Below, in pieces: positions 1 to 8,904 of a stretch of 64,000 nucleotides of DNA. Origin of the DNA: Campylobacter lari subsp. lari (lineage in GTDB: Bacteria > Campylobacterota > Campylobacteria > Campylobacterales > Campylobacteraceae). Numbering within the stretch: the first letter of the stretch is position 1; each line of letters begins with the position of its first letter. The stretch lies in assembly GCF_013372185.1 (NCBI RefSeq), contig NZ_CP053830.1, forward strand, positions 124,001 through 188,000, given 5' to 3'. The position numbers and the translations under genes were made by a program. The notes beneath the pieces are model-generated. The model made no database searches, was not told the DNA's origin, and saw only the letters and a list, made by a program, of their open reading frames with translations.

Positions 1-135
1 GTGGTTTTCTCTTAAATATTCAAAGCTACTTTGCTTTGTTTGAAAATAAGCTATACTTCCAATTATAACAATAGTAGCAGCAAAGAGAATACCAACTAGT
101 ATATTTACCTTTGAAACTATACTATTAATTTTCAT
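1..135 (-). CDS. Methyl-accepting chemotaxis protein, N-terminus only (cut by window edge)
   Basis: The first 45 codons of a minus-strand gene that runs off the left edge. The start is the ATG at 135-133, preceded by an AAGGA ribosome site. The visible peptide begins MKINSIVSKVNIL and then has one hydrophobic segment (about residues 11-29) followed by a polar stretch. That is the usual N-terminus of a Campylobacter transducer-like protein, where a membrane anchor precedes a periplasmic sensor. The next gene in the window is also a chemoreceptor, which supports a tandem pair. The sensor and signalling domains lie outside the window, so the ligand class cannot be read. The family call rests on a short peptide and on context. 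Confidence 0.6.
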   Translation of the reverse strand, partial: MKINSIVSKVNILVGILFAATIVIIGSIAYFQTKQSSFEYLRENH

Positions 136-275
136 GGACAAATCCTTTTGTTTTTATTAAATGCCGTAATTATGTGTCAATACTTTAAATATAAAAACTA
201 GCATAAATAAATAAAGTTCAATAATAAATAAATAAAAAGAGATAAAAAAAGTATTATTTATAGAAAGCGTAAGAA

Positions 276-304
276 TAACTAGCAAGCCTAATACTTGCTA
301 GTTA
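276..304 (-). terminator. Inverted repeat, probable terminator of the 310-2283 chemoreceptor gene
   Basis: A perfect 11-base stem (276-286 with 294-304) closes a 7-base loop, directly after the stop codon of the minus-strand chemoreceptor gene. The tract beyond it on the minus strand is T-rich but not a pure T run. Consistent with an intrinsic terminator between the two chemoreceptor genes. Confidence 0.6.
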
Positions 305-309
305 CTCAA

Positions 310-2283
310 TTAAAACCTCTTCTTCTTAGCATCCTCTAAGATATCATTGGCTATTTTATTTACATTTTCAGATATTGCAGCACTATCATTAGCTATTTTA
401 AGATTTTCTTGTGTTACATGATCAATTTGAGCTACAGCATCATTGATTTGAGTAATACCTGTAGTTTGTTCTTTAATACTTTCACCCATTTCATTAATAG
501 ATTGAACTAAGATATTAGTATTAGCTTCTATCTCACCTAAAGACTTTTGAGTTCTCTCAGCTAAATTTCTAACTTCATCAGCAACAACAGCAAAGCCACG
601 TCCGTGTTCTCCAGCTCTTGCAGCTTCTATAGCAGCATTTAATGCAAGTAGATTAATTTGATCAGCTATATCTCCTATTATAGAAGTAACATTTTTAATT
701 TCTTCACTTTGAGCTATTACTTCACTTGTTTTATGAGATACATTTTGCATAGAAGAAGTAATCTCTTCTAAAGCAGCAGCTGTTTCTTCCAAAGAAGAAG
801 CTTGGCTTGATGAAGAATCTGTTAATTCTCTAACAGCACTTTGTAATTTACCACTTTGTGTTGCAAGTAAATTAGCAAATTCAGAAGATTGTCTTAGCAT
901 AGCTACTATTTCTTGACCTAATACATTAGTAGTTATTTCAACCCCACCTTTAGCATTAGCAACTTCTGTTGTAAAGTCTAATGCTTTATAGCTATCAAAT
1001 ACACGGTTAATTTCATTCATATTAGAACCAACTTTTTCTTCTAATACACTAAGCATATCATTTAATACATTTTTTAATTCTATTAATTGAGGATTAGCAG
1101 GAATAGCTGTTATTCTTGCTGTTAAATTACCAGCTTCTATTTCTTTAGCTGTTTCAACTGATTGTTCTACTGCTTTAGCATCTTGTTCTAAAGCATTTTT
1201 AGTTTTAGTGATGTTTTCATTGATAGCTTTTGCCATAGCACCTAGTTCATCATTTGTATTAACATTAATCATAGCTGAGTCTTTGGTTTTATGATTGATA
1301 AAATCAAAGAATGAGTTAAGGCCTGTTTGGATTTTTTCTAGTGGAGAAAGATAGCGTGAAACTATGAAATATAATACCGCTATACTTAAAACAATCATTA
1401 TAATCACAACGATAGCTTGCGTTAGTGCAATTTGCATGATAGGTTTGTTGATTATTTCAGCGCTTTCTGTGCTACAAACACGATAATCATAGATATTTGC
1501 ACAAATTCCAAGTCTTTCTTGACCCTTTAAGCCATATTCAAAAAATTTATAATCTCCATTTTGTTTATGGGCGTTGATTACAGGAGAGTGATCTACGGAT
1601 GGATCTAAGAGCTGTTTGTTTTTAGCTACAAAAACTTTTTCGTTTTGATTAAACAAAAAGCTATTTCCTGGTTTATTTTCAAAGTCTTTTTGAAGATCAG
1701 CTATAGGTATATCAACACCGATTACACCTATAAATTTACCATCTTTTGAGATTGATTTTGTATAAGTAATTACATATTGGTTGGTTGCTTTATCGATGTA
1801 TGGAAATGTGATAAATACTTTGTTTGTTTTTCTTGCTTCTATATACCATTCTCTTGTTCTTGTGTCATAATTTATGGCTTTACCATATATTACTACATTA
1901 GTGTTTTTATTATCGCTACTGTTATCGCTAACTATATTTTCCCCATTGTCTAAACCTATAAATGTTGCCAAAACTCCAGAGGCTTTTCTGTAAGATTTTA
2001 GCATTTGGCCAAGATTTTCTATAAGATCTTCTTGAGAATTTAATTTTTCATAAGGAAGTTCTAAAACACTTTCCTCTAGGTGATTAATTAATTTAATATT
2101 ATTTTCTCTGAAAGTTTCTAAAGAAATTCTTGATACTTGTAAAATATCATTTTGTCTTTTTAGTTCATTTTCATAAAGAAAATTTTTCGTAAAGATAAAA
2201 CTTATAATTCCTAAAACAATAAGTGACAAAGCTGCAAAAATATTTGCTAGCAAAGATAATTTAATTTTCAAACTAGAAAACAT
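310..2283 (-). CDS. Methyl-accepting chemotaxis protein with dCache-type periplasmic sensor
   Basis: A 657-residue chemoreceptor. Residues about 10-32 form the first membrane anchor. Residues about 35-280 are a periplasmic sensor of the double-Cache type, including the motif [10 protein letters not shown] near residue 145. A second membrane segment lies near 283-308, followed by a HAMP region and a long coiled-coil signalling domain. The highly conserved hairpin tip ([20 protein letters not shown] and the following [15 protein letters not shown]) identifies the MCP domain that contacts CheA and CheW. No C-terminal receptor-binding pentapeptide is visible. The start ATG has a good AGGAG site upstream. 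The dCache fold suggests small ligands such as amino or organic acids, but the specific ligand cannot be told. Group A Campylobacter Tlp architecture. Confidence 0.93.
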   Translation of the reverse strand: MFSSLKIKLSLLANIFAALSLIVLGIISFIFTKNFLYENELKRQNDILQVSRISLETFRENNIKLINHLEESVLELPYEKLNSQEDLIENLGQMLKSYRKASGVLATFIGLDNGENIVSDNSSDNKNTNVVIYGKAINYDTRTREWYIEARKTNKVFITFPYIDKATNQYVITYTKSISKDGKFIGVIGVDIPIADLQKDFENKPGNSFLFNQNEKVFVAKNKQLLDPSVDHSPVINAHKQNGDYKFFEYGLKGQERLGICANIYDYRVCSTESAEIINKPIMQIALTQAIVVIIMIVLSIAVLYFIVSRYLSPLEKIQTGLNSFFDFINHKTKDSAMINVNTNDELGAMAKAINENITKTKNALEQDAKAVEQSVETAKEIEAGNLTARITAIPANPQLIELKNVLNDMLSVLEEKVGSNMNEINRVFDSYKALDFTTEVANAKGGVEITTNVLGQEIVAMLRQSSEFANLLATQSGKLQSAVRELTDSSSSQASSLEETAAALEEITSSMQNVSHKTSEVIAQSEEIKNVTSIIGDIADQINLLALNAAIEAARAGEHGRGFAVVADEVRNLAERTQKSLGEIEANTNILVQSINEMGESIKEQTTGITQINDAVAQIDHVTQENLKIANDSAAISENVNKIANDILEDAKKKRF

Positions 2284-2308
2284 AATACACTCCTACGATT
2301 TTTCTTAA

Positions 2309-2314
2309 ATTATA
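2309..2314 (-). promoter_or_regulatory. sigma70-type -10 element for the chemoreceptor gene
   Basis: TATAAT on the minus strand, 26 bases upstream of the ATG at 2283. Campylobacter housekeeping promoters typically have a strong -10 and no clear -35. No sigma28 or sigma54 element was seen here. Confidence 0.4.
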
Positions 2315-2346
2315 GTGAGTGTATATAAATTATTTATCAATAGTTT

Positions 2347-3468
2347 TTAATTGTTTATTAAATTCTTTGCCTTTTCCCATAGTCTCAGGCCGAGTTTTTT
2401 AGCATAGCTTGTATCTATATTTTTATACTTTTTACTAGTTATTTTTTCTAATTCTCCAAGCTCTTTGGCTAAAGAGTTTAACTTAGTTTGAGCTAGTCTA
2501 GTAAAGTCGTCGATTTTTGGATTTTGTTTAATTTCATTTATTTTAATGAAAATTTGTTCTCTATTTTCTTGTATCAGACGTTTAAATTTAGCAAATAAAG
2601 TGTCAAATTTATTTTCTAATAAATCTTTGAGTATGTCTTTTGCGGGATTGTCAAGTTCTGATGATATTTTTTTAAGCATTTGAATAAATTCTTGTTCTAT
2701 ATCTATAAGCTCTTTTTCTTTATTTTTTAAATCATATTCTAAAGCACTATATGCAAAGCTTGCTTTAAATTTTTCAATCGCTAAAGAAATTCCTTCTTGC
2801 GCTCCATAAATACTTCCAATACATAAATCATAAGCAAAGGCTTGTGATTCATTAGCAAGTTCAAAAGCTGTATTTAAAACTACTTGGGAGATTTTTAAAA
2901 TTCTTTCTTTTTCAAAACTTCCTTCGCAAATTGCATTAAAGACTAAATTTTTAGCAATCTCACAAGAAGTAAGTTCTATATTTTCTCCTTTTTCTAAGGT
3001 TGTGATAAAAGCACTTTCGGCGGTTTCTTTTAAAAGACCTAGTATTTCTACATCATAAAGCATAGCATCATTAATGCTTATATTAAATTCATTTAAATTC
3101 AAATCTTTTAAGGTTTTTTCTAAGTCAAAAAAATTATCACAAATTTTATGCTTAATGGTGTTTTTTTGATCTTCGATTTTTACTTTTAATTTGCCATATT
3201 CATTAATATAGGTAAAAAATACTTTTTTATCCTCTTCTACTCTAGCTTTGATGATGCCTTGGATTATTCTAGAAATATTTTCTTCATTTATAAGTTCAAG
3301 TTTTTCTAATACCTTAGAAAAAATGGCAAAAAGCTCTTCATTGCTAGTATTTTCAAAACTAATTTTTTTATAACTTAGGCTAAAAACAAGCTCACTAATT
3401 AAGTTTGGAATTTCATTTTTTTCACAAGCTAAGAGAGAATTTTCAAAAATAATGGCTAAATTTTTCAT
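2347..3468 (-). CDS. Conserved hypothetical protein, rich in charged helices
   Basis: A 373-residue protein with no signal peptide or membrane segment and no motif I can assign. It is Lys/Glu/Leu-rich and looks mostly helical, with likely coiled-coil stretches around residues 240-350, so it is probably cytoplasmic. It is the third gene of a minus-strand operon after moaC and a DUF493 gene, only 12 bases from the latter. The same position downstream of moaC is occupied by a hypothetical gene in C. jejuni (Cj0254, from memory). A role linked to molybdopterin is suggested only by position and should not be assumed. Confidence 0.8.
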   Translation of the reverse strand: MKNLAIIFENSLLACEKNEIPNLISELVFSLSYKKISFENTSNEELFAIFSKVLEKLELINEENISRIIQGIIKARVEEDKKVFFTYINEYGKLKVKIEDQKNTIKHKICDNFFDLEKTLKDLNLNEFNISINDAMLYDVEILGLLKETAESAFITTLEKGENIELTSCEIAKNLVFNAICEGSFEKERILKISQVVLNTAFELANESQAFAYDLCIGSIYGAQEGISLAIEKFKASFAYSALEYDLKNKEKELIDIEQEFIQMLKKISSELDNPAKDILKDLLENKFDTLFAKFKRLIQENREQIFIKINEIKQNPKIDDFTRLAQTKLNSLAKELGELEKITSKKYKNIDTSYAKKLGLRLWEKAKNLINN

Positions 3469-3480
3469 AGTTTTTCCTTT

Positions 3481-3744
3481 TTATAGTACAAATTTGGCTT
3501 TATTTTTTAATTGATTAAAAATATTTAAACGATCACTTTTGCTGTCTACATAAACACTTAAAAGATAGCTTTTATATGTACCTTGTTTGCTAGTATTTGA
3601 GATTTTGTATTTAAATTCTCTTTCATTGAGTATTTGAGTAAAAACTTCTAAAGCATCAACATCAGCTTCAAAAACAACTTTGTAATCCCAAAAAGTAGGG
3701 TAATTTATAATAGGCTCTTTTTTAAGATCGCAGATATTTACCAC
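3481..3744 (-). CDS. DUF493 family small regulatory-type protein
   Basis: An 87-residue protein resembling the DUF493 (YbeD/HP0495) family, small proteins with an ACT-like alpha/beta fold. The family core is visible as a beta segment WDYKVVFE, a helix covering ALEVFTQIL and a strand [13 protein letters not shown]. The start is GTG at 3744, not ATG, chosen because a perfect AAGGAGG site lies just upstream. That site and start sit inside the 3' end of moaC, a 23-base overlap, so translation is probably coupled to moaC. The function of the family in these bacteria is not established. Confidence 0.8.
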   Translation of the reverse strand: MVNICDLKKEPIINYPTFWDYKVVFEADVDALEVFTQILNEREFKYKISNTSKQGTYKSYLLSVYVDSKSDRLNIFNQLKNKAKFVL

Positions 3745-4195
3745 TTTTACCTCCTTCTTTACTTTCTAAAACTATATCAGTAATTTGCATACTTTTATCA
3801 ATAGCTTTGATCATATCATAAATAGTTAAAAGCCCAATGCTAACAGCGGTTAAGCTTTCCATTTCAACTCCGGTTTTTCCTTCACATTTTACGGTCACAA
3901 AAAGTTTAAAAGAACATTCTTCTTTGTTTTCTTCTATATGGGTTTGTACTTTTGAAATCATCAAAGGATGACACATTGGGATAAGATTTGAAGTTTGCTT
4001 AGCTCCCATGATAGCTGCTGTAATAGCAGTTTGCAATACAGGTCCTTTTTTTGCAGTGTTTGTTATTATAGCTTCAAATGCTTCTTTGCTCATGTATATT
4101 TTACCGCTTGCACAAGCTTCTCTTTGGGTGATATTTTTTTGACTTACATCTACCATTTTGGGATGATTTTTTTCATCTAAATGTGTTAAATTCAT
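3722..4195 (-). CDS. moaC: Cyclic pyranopterin monophosphate synthase MoaC
   Basis: MoaC (157 residues, full family length) acts with MoaA to convert GTP into cyclic pyranopterin monophosphate, the first intermediate of molybdenum cofactor. Family signatures are present: the N-terminal MVDVSQK, the [19 protein letters not shown] segment near residues 61-80 containing catalytic histidine, and [20 protein letters not shown] near 110-128 with KAIDKSMQI. It is the first gene of a minus-strand operon and has an extended -10 promoter just upstream. Campylobacter needs the cofactor for nitrate, formate and TMAO/DMSO enzymes. Confidence 0.97.
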   Translation of the reverse strand: MNLTHLDEKNHPKMVDVSQKNITQREACASGKIYMSKEAFEAIITNTAKKGPVLQTAITAAIMGAKQTSNLIPMCHPLMISKVQTHIEENKEECSFKLFVTVKCEGKTGVEMESLTAVSIGLLTIYDMIKAIDKSMQITDIVLESKEGGKSGKYLRS

Positions 4196-4221
4196 ATTTT
4201 TCCTTAAGTAAAGTTTGAAAA

Positions 4222-4227
4222 ATTATA
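4222..4227 (-). promoter_or_regulatory. Extended -10 promoter of the moaC operon
   Basis: On the minus strand the sequence reads TGGTATAAT, an extended -10 element, 27 bases upstream of the moaC ATG. An AAGGA ribosome site follows. Confidence 0.6.
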
Positions 4228-4282
4228 CCAAAATGTATATTTTTATATTAAAATACTACTAAAAAATTTTAAAGGATTTGCA

Positions 4283-4444
4283 ATGGCTTATGATGATGAA
4301 GAATTTGAAAATTACGATGATGAAATGTATGATGAAACAGATGATGATACTTATGCAAATAATCAAAGATCGTATAATTATGATGATGATGATTATGAAT
4401 ACGATGATGATTATAATGATGATGATACTTATGAGATGGATTAA
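4283..4444 (+). CDS. Very small, highly acidic Asp/Tyr-rich protein
   Basis: A 53-residue ORF starting MAYDDEEFENYDDEMYDE. About half of the residues are Asp or Glu and most of the rest are Tyr or Asn, with a single basic residue (Arg29), giving an extremely low predicted pI. It has a clear AAAGGA site 7 bases upstream, ends two bases before the GTG of the MFS gene and is likely co-transcribed with it. A comparable 'highly acidic protein' lies between moaC and the transporter in C. jejuni (Cj0251c, from memory), so the ORF is conserved and real. No function is known. A disordered ion-binding, chaperone-like or nucleic-acid-mimic role is possible but only inference. Confidence 0.75.
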   Translation: MAYDDEEFENYDDEMYDETDDDTYANNQRSYNYDDDDYEYDDDYNDDDTYEMD

Positions 4445-4446
4445 GA

Positions 4447-5757
4447 GTGAGTAAAAATCTTAGTAAAAAAGATATAAAAGTTTTAGGTCTTTCATCTTTA
4501 GGAGGGACTTTAGAATTTTATGATTTTATCATTTTTGTATTTTTTGCAAGTTATATTTCTAAAAATTTCTTTCCTGAAAATTTAAGCCCATTTTGGCAAA
4601 TGTTTAATACTTATGGAATTTTTGCTGCAGGATATTTAGCTAGACCACTTGGTGGTATAGTTATGGCTCATTTTGGCGATAAATTTGGCCGCAAGAAAAT
4701 GTTTATGCTTAGTATTTTACTGATGGTTGTGCCAACTTTTATGCTTGCTTTTATACCTGCTTATGAAAGTATAGGGTATTTATGTATAGTATTTTTGGTG
4801 TTTGTAAGAGTTTGTCAAGGCATAGCTATAGGCGGGGAATTGCCTGGTGCTTGGGTTTTTGTATTTGAGCATGCTCCAAAGGGTCAAAAACGCACTTATC
4901 TTGGAATTTTAACAGCTTCTGTGGTAGGTGGAATTTTACTTGGTAGTTTTGTGTTTTTGATGATGAATAAACTTTATACACAAGAAGAGCTTTATGAGTG
5001 GGCTTGGAGAATTCCATTTTTCTTGGGTGGAATTTTTGGGATCATTTCTGCTTATTTGCGTAAATTTTTAAGAGAAACTCCTGTTTTTGAGCAAATGAAA
5101 AAAGACAAAGCCTTAGAAAAATTTCCTTTAAAAGAAGTGTTTAAAAAGGCTAAGCTAGGCATAGTACTTTCTATGTTAATAACTTGGGTTTTAACTGCTT
5201 GTATTGTTGTGATGATTTTAATCATACCTTCTTTTATGGCAAAAATGTTAAGTATTGATGCAAGCGTTCAAGCTTATATGCAAATGCTTGGTATAATTGT
5301 GCTTGTAATTGGTTGTATATTAAGTGGAATTTTGGCTGATAAAATAGGCATAGTAAAAGCTTGTGTGATTTTTTCATTAGGATTTTTCTTAACTTGCTTG
5401 TTTTATTTTAATGCTCTTTATATTAAAATACCTGATTTTAATACAGTGAGTGTGTATTATTTAAGCGCTTGTTTTTTTGCTGGAGTGATGAATTTTTGTC
5501 CTTTAATGATGAGTGAAGTATTTGATGCTAAGATTAAATTTTCAGGACTTAGTTTTTCATACAATATAGCTTATGCATTAGCTGGTGGTTTTACCCCGCA
5601 ACTTGCTTTATTTTTGCACACCATTGCTTTGGCAAATTTAGAAAATATTGCTCGTTTTTCTTTGGGATTTTATATGCTAGCTATGGCTATAATCTCGCTT
5701 TTTTCTGCTTTGATGTTTAAATATCTTAGTAATACCCAACGCACATACTCTCAGTGA
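4447..5757 (+). CDS. MFS transporter of the metabolite:H+ symporter (MHS) family
   Basis: A 436-residue integral membrane protein with about 12 hydrophobic segments. The loop 2-3 signature HFGDKFGRKKMF and the GGELPGAWVFVFEHAP segment place it in the MHS branch (ProP, KgtP, ShiA, citrate symporters) of the major facilitator superfamily. It therefore probably imports a small organic acid, amino acid or betaine with protons; the substrate cannot be told. The start is GTG (SKNLSKKD), two bases after the acidic small ORF and within its operon. The 3' end overlaps the convergent gene at 5726 by 32 bases. Confidence 0.9.
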   Translation: MSKNLSKKDIKVLGLSSLGGTLEFYDFIIFVFFASYISKNFFPENLSPFWQMFNTYGIFAAGYLARPLGGIVMAHFGDKFGRKKMFMLSILLMVVPTFMLAFIPAYESIGYLCIVFLVFVRVCQGIAIGGELPGAWVFVFEHAPKGQKRTYLGILTASVVGGILLGSFVFLMMNKLYTQEELYEWAWRIPFFLGGIFGIISAYLRKFLRETPVFEQMKKDKALEKFPLKEVFKKAKLGIVLSMLITWVLTACIVVMILIIPSFMAKMLSIDASVQAYMQMLGIIVLVIGCILSGILADKIGIVKACVIFSLGFFLTCLFYFNALYIKIPDFNTVSVYYLSACFFAGVMNFCPLMMSEVFDAKIKFSGLSFSYNIAYALAGGFTPQLALFLHTIALANLENIARFSLGFYMLAMAIISLFSALMFKYLSNTQRTYSQ

Positions 5758-6202
5758 TTTTAATACGCTTTTCCAAAGGAGTAGGGCTAAAAAAATGGCA
5801 TTTTTCGATGTAAATATTATAATTATAATCTAGCTTTAAAAGATCGTAAAATGCCTTTAAATTTACAAATTTAATCCCACATACTTCTTTTATATCTAAG
5901 ATTTTATAAATTTGAGAATTATTTTTTTCTACTAAATGTGATGGAGCAAGCGTTGTAAAAGAACAAAATGCACTAGCTAATACATAGCCACTTAAATTTT
6001 CACATTCTTTTATGAGGTCTTGATATTTTGTTAAAATACTTTTTTTATGTAAAAAAATTACTCTTGTGCCTTGATAGCGCGCTGCTTGAGCATTTTTCCA
6101 AAATTTATAAGCATTTTTAGAGATATTTGCTAATTGATGTAATTGCACATTTAAGACATAATCATCTAAGAATTGATTAGGTGGTAAAATAGTATAAGTC
6201 AT
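5726..6202 (-). CDS. Conserved hypothetical protein
   Basis: A 158-residue protein with no signal peptide or membrane segment and no recognised domain. It starts MTYTILPPNQFLDDYVL and has several Cys residues without a CxxC pattern. It converges on the MFS transporter and shares 32 bases with its 3' end. The upstream ribosome site is weak (AAAGAAAA). A hypothetical gene occupies the same place in C. jejuni (Cj0249, from memory). I do not recognise a function. Confidence 0.7.
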   Translation of the reverse strand: MTYTILPPNQFLDDYVLNVQLHQLANISKNAYKFWKNAQAARYQGTRVIFLHKKSILTKYQDLIKECENLSGYVLASAFCSFTTLAPSHLVEKNNSQIYKILDIKEVCGIKFVNLKAFYDLLKLDYNYNIYIEKCHFFSPTPLEKRIKITESMCVGYY

Positions 6203-6277
6203 AGTTTTTCTTTAATTTTGTTTTTAAAATTATACTAAAAATTGACTTTTGTTTATATTTTTAATTTCTAAATTTAA

Positions 6278-6283
6278 TACAAT
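6278..6283 (+). promoter_or_regulatory. -10 element for the truncated haemoglobin gene
   Basis: TACAAT 27 bases upstream of the ATG, followed by an AAGGA site. The TTAAC-N4-GTTAA operator known for NssR-controlled genes in C. jejuni is not seen in this 108-base intergenic region. Confidence 0.35.
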
Positions 6284-6310
6284 AAGTAAAAATTATTTTT
6301 AAGGAAAAGC

Positions 6311-6694
6311 ATGAAATTTGAAACTATTAATCATGAAGGTATAAAAAAACTTATGGATGTTTTTTATGCAAAGGTTAGAGTGGACAAAGATTTAGGACCT
6401 ATTTTTAATGAAAAAATCGGTACAGACGATGAGAGTTGGAAAAAACATAAAGAAAAAATAGCAAGCTTTTGGGCTGGGATGTTTTTAGCTGATCCAAGTT
6501 ATAGTGGTTCACCTTTGAGAGCTCATCATGAATTACCTCCATTTCCAAGAGAATTTTTTGATATTTGGCTTAATTTATTTGATGAGAGTTTGCAAGAAGT
6601 TTTTGAAGACGAGCCAAGAAATATCATTATAGAAAGAGCTAGAATGATAGCTCAAAGATTTCAAATGATTATTTATGATCATAGATTTGCTTAA
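6311..6694 (+). CDS. ctb: Group III truncated haemoglobin
   Basis: A 127-residue single-domain globin, the same length as C. jejuni Ctb. Key haem-pocket residues are in place: Tyr19 (B10), His46 (E7), proximal His72 (F8) in LRAHHELPPF, and Trp86 (G8). In C. jejuni the protein binds oxygen very tightly and is linked to growth under microaerobic conditions and to nitrosative stress. Here it is a single gene facing cgpA rather than next to the regulator NssR, and no NssR-type operator is visible upstream, so its control may differ. Cytoplasmic. Confidence 0.95.
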   Translation: MKFETINHEGIKKLMDVFYAKVRVDKDLGPIFNEKIGTDDESWKKHKEKIASFWAGMFLADPSYSGSPLRAHHELPPFPREFFDIWLNLFDESLQEVFEDEPRNIIIERARMIAQRFQMIIYDHRFA

Positions 6695-6711
6695 GAGTTT
6701 AAAAACTCTTA
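6692..6711. terminator. Bidirectional hairpin containing both stop codons
   Basis: A perfect 9-base inverted repeat (6692-6700 with 6703-6711) between two convergent genes. The TAA of the globin gene (6692-6694) and the TAA of cgpA (6709-6711, read on the minus strand) form the outer ends of the two arms. Likely a shared terminator, though T runs are short. Confidence 0.5.
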
Positions 6712-7392
6712 GCGGTAGTTAAAGGTATGTAAATTTTCACCTTGAGAATACTTATAACTATATTTTCCATCAAGATATATTACCAAACGATAATACCCTT
6801 TATGCGAACCAAATACAACTTTTCTAACTTGTGCTGTATTAACTTGCAGTGTTTTGGTATTAAAATTTTGTTTTTTAGCAAAATCTATAATGATTTTAGT
6901 AGGATCTCCTATAGATAGATGTCTTAGTATTTTATCTTGGGTTTTGATATTGATTTTGTTATTGTAAAAACCAAGAGAAATAAAATTATAAATATTTCCA
7001 CTAAAAAGTGGTGTTTCTATGTTTAAAGTAGTGTTATTTTCTTCTGTTTTTGAGTTTTTATTTCCTTGTTTTTGTGGTACGGTTACAGATACATCAAGTA
7101 TAGGCGTGGCATTTGGACTTTTAGTTTTTATAAATGAATAGGTATCATGCCAGTTAATGCTTTTGTATATATCCAAAGTGGTTTGTTCTTCAGAGCCATC
7201 AAGGTTGACATAAGTAATGGTAATATTTTTTAAAATTCTCGCATCAGAATTAAAGTTAAAATCTTGCCTTTGGAAAGGGCTAAGTTTTGCAAATTCGGCA
7301 TTTTTTTGTTCTATATTGTTATCAAAAGGATTGTCTTTTGCATTTAAAAATACACAAGTAAGTAAAAACAATATAAAAAATTTAATTCTCAT
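6709..7392 (-). CDS. cgpA: CgpA-like periplasmic glycoprotein with AMIN-type domain
   Basis: A 227-residue exported protein with an N-terminal signal peptide (hydrophobic residues 3-18, ending LNA). The C-terminal half looks like an AMIN-type beta domain, a fold used to bind cell wall. Around residues 118-126 is TEENNTTLN, containing two overlapping D/E-X-N-X-S/T sequons for the Campylobacter N-glycosylation enzyme PglB. It follows the divIC-like gene and enolase as in C. jejuni, where the equivalent gene is cgpA (Cj1670c, from memory). Its start overlaps the upstream gene by 11 bases. Cellular role not established. Confidence 0.8.
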   Translation of the reverse strand: MRIKFFILFLLTCVFLNAKDNPFDNNIEQKNAEFAKLSPFQRQDFNFNSDARILKNITITYVNLDGSEEQTTLDIYKSINWHDTYSFIKTKSPNATPILDVSVTVPQKQGNKNSKTEENNTTLNIETPLFSGNIYNFISLGFYNNKINIKTQDKILRHLSIGDPTKIIIDFAKKQNFNTKTLQVNTAQVRKVVFGSHKGYYRLVIYLDGKYSYKYSQGENLHTFNYR

Positions 7393-7663
7393 GTGAATTT
7401 TCTCCCTTAAGTCTTAAAAGTTGCAAATATTCTTTTTGAGCTTGAGCATTTTTAGCTTTTAAAGTCATTATGTTTTTTTCTAAAATTTTTTGTTCTTCTT
7501 TAAGTGTTAGTAGCACATCTAGTGAAGATTTACCAAAAAACATATTACCAAAATACATAGCAACGATAATAGCTACAAATGATAATGCAATAGTTTTTAT
7601 TAGATGATGACGAGCCTCCTTTTTTTTAGAATGCTCATCATACTCTTTTAATAAATCGCTCAG
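7382..7663 (-). CDS. FtsB/DivIC-like small membrane protein with apparent CTG start
   Basis: A 93-residue ORF. Residues about 21-44 form one membrane segment ([18 protein letters not shown]), followed by a coiled coil (residues 50-85), the layout of FtsB/DivIC division proteins. No ATG, GTG or TTG lies before the membrane segment in this frame. The best start is CTG at 7663-7661, overlapping the eno stop as CTGA, with an AGGAG site 7 bases upstream. An ATG would result if the last eno codon were CTA instead of the synonymous CTC. Alternatively, an out-of-frame ATG-ATG at 7642-7637 would join this frame if the A8 tract (7620-7627) had nine A. The 3' end overlaps cgpA by 11 bases. Confidence 0.75.
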   Translation of the reverse strand: MSDLLKEYDEHSKKKEARHHLIKTIALSFVAIIVAMYFGNMFFGKSSLDVLLTLKEEQKILEKNIMTLKAKNAQAQKEYLQLLRLKGENSHEN

Positions 7664-8904
7664 AGTTTATCTCCTAAGTACTCATCATTATCAAGTTCAA
7701 TTTCTAATAAACGATTATATTTTGCAGTTCTTTCGCCTCTTGCTAGAGCTCCTGTTTTAATTTGCCCTGTATTTAATGCTACTGCAAAATCAGCTATAAA
7801 TGCATCTTCGCTTTCGCCGCTTCTATGGCTCATAATGCATTTATAATTATTTCTATGAGCTAATCTTACTGTTCTCATAGTTTGAGTGATAGTTCCTATT
7901 TGATTAGGTTTAATTAATACAGCATTTGCCATATTTTTTAAAATTCCCTCTCTTAAAATATCTTCATTAGTTACAAATAAATCATCACCCACAAGTTGAA
8001 TTTTATTACCAAGTTTTTGAGTAAGCTTAATCCATCCTTCATAATCATCTTCAGCTAAGCCATCTTCAATGCTAAAAATAGGGTACTTAGCACATAATTC
8101 TTCATAACGAGCGATTAAATCTTCATTTGAGAAAACTTTACCTTCTAAGTGGTATTTACCATCTTTATAAAGCTCGCTACTTGCTACATCTAGCGCTAGT
8201 TTGATTTTATTTTCATAGCCTGCTTTTTTAATACAAGTCATTAAAAGATCAAGAGGTTCTGTGTTATTTGCTAAATTTGGAGCAAAACCACCCTCATCTC
8301 CTAAAGCTGTAGAGTGGCCTAAAGCGGCTAATTCTTTTTTTAATATTGCATAAATTTCACAAACTGATCTTAAGCCCTCTTTAAAGCTTGAAAAACCAAA
8401 AGGCATAATCATAAATTCTTGAAAATCTACATTATTATTTGCATGAGCACCACCATTTATGATATTACACATTGGTACAGGCAATACACTTGCATTTGCC
8501 CCACCTAAATATCTATATAAAGGTATTCCTAGGGCATTAGCAGCTGCGCGTGCTGTAGCCATAGAAATTCCTAAAGTTGCATTGGCACCTAAATTTGAAT
8601 AATTTTTAGTTCCATCAAGCTCTAAAAGAGTGTTATCTAGTTGAGTTTGATTAAACGCATCAAGCCCAATGATGTTTTCAGCTATTGTGCCATTGATATT
8701 TTCTATAGCTTTTAAAACGCCTTTGCCACCAAATCTTTCATTATTATCTCTAAGTTCTAAAGCTTCTTTTTTTCCTGTGCTTGCTCCGCTTGGAACTATA
8801 GCACTACCCATGCTTCCATCACTTAGCATAATTTCAGCTTTTATGGTAGGATTGCCTCTACTATCTAAAACTTCAAAAGCTCTTAAATCTTCAATAATTA
8901 GCAT
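7660..8904 (-). CDS. eno: Enolase
   Basis: Phosphopyruvate hydratase, 414 residues, interconverting 2-phosphoglycerate and phosphoenolpyruvate in glycolysis and gluconeogenesis. The N-terminal DSRGNPTI, the metal-binding region [18 protein letters not shown] and the catalytic [19 protein letters not shown] near residues 360-378 are all intact. Cytoplasmic, possibly also surface-displayed as in other bacteria. The ATG overlaps the recA stop by one base (TAATG), so eno is translated from the recA transcript. Confidence 0.98.
   Translation of the reverse strand: MLIIEDLRAFEVLDSRGNPTIKAEIMLSDGSMGSAIVPSGASTGKKEALELRDNNERFGGKGVLKAIENINGTIAENIIGLDAFNQTQLDNTLLELDGTKNYSNLGANATLGISMATARAAANALGIPLYRYLGGANASVLPVPMCNIINGGAHANNNVDFQEFMIMPFGFSSFKEGLRSVCEIYAILKKELAALGHSTALGDEGGFAPNLANNTEPLDLLMTCIKKAGYENKIKLALDVASSELYKDGKYHLEGKVFSNEDLIARYEELCAKYPIFSIEDGLAEDDYEGWIKLTQKLGNKIQLVGDDLFVTNEDILREGILKNMANAVLIKPNQIGTITQTMRTVRLAHRNNYKCIMSHRSGESEDAFIADFAVALNTGQIKTGALARGERTAKYNRLLEIELDNDEYLGDKL

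Noticed and set aside
175-180. TTGACA as -35 for the partial chemoreceptor gene
   Set aside because: The matching -10 at 17-base spacing is poor (ATAAAA) and Campylobacter promoters seldom use a -35; not convincing enough to list.
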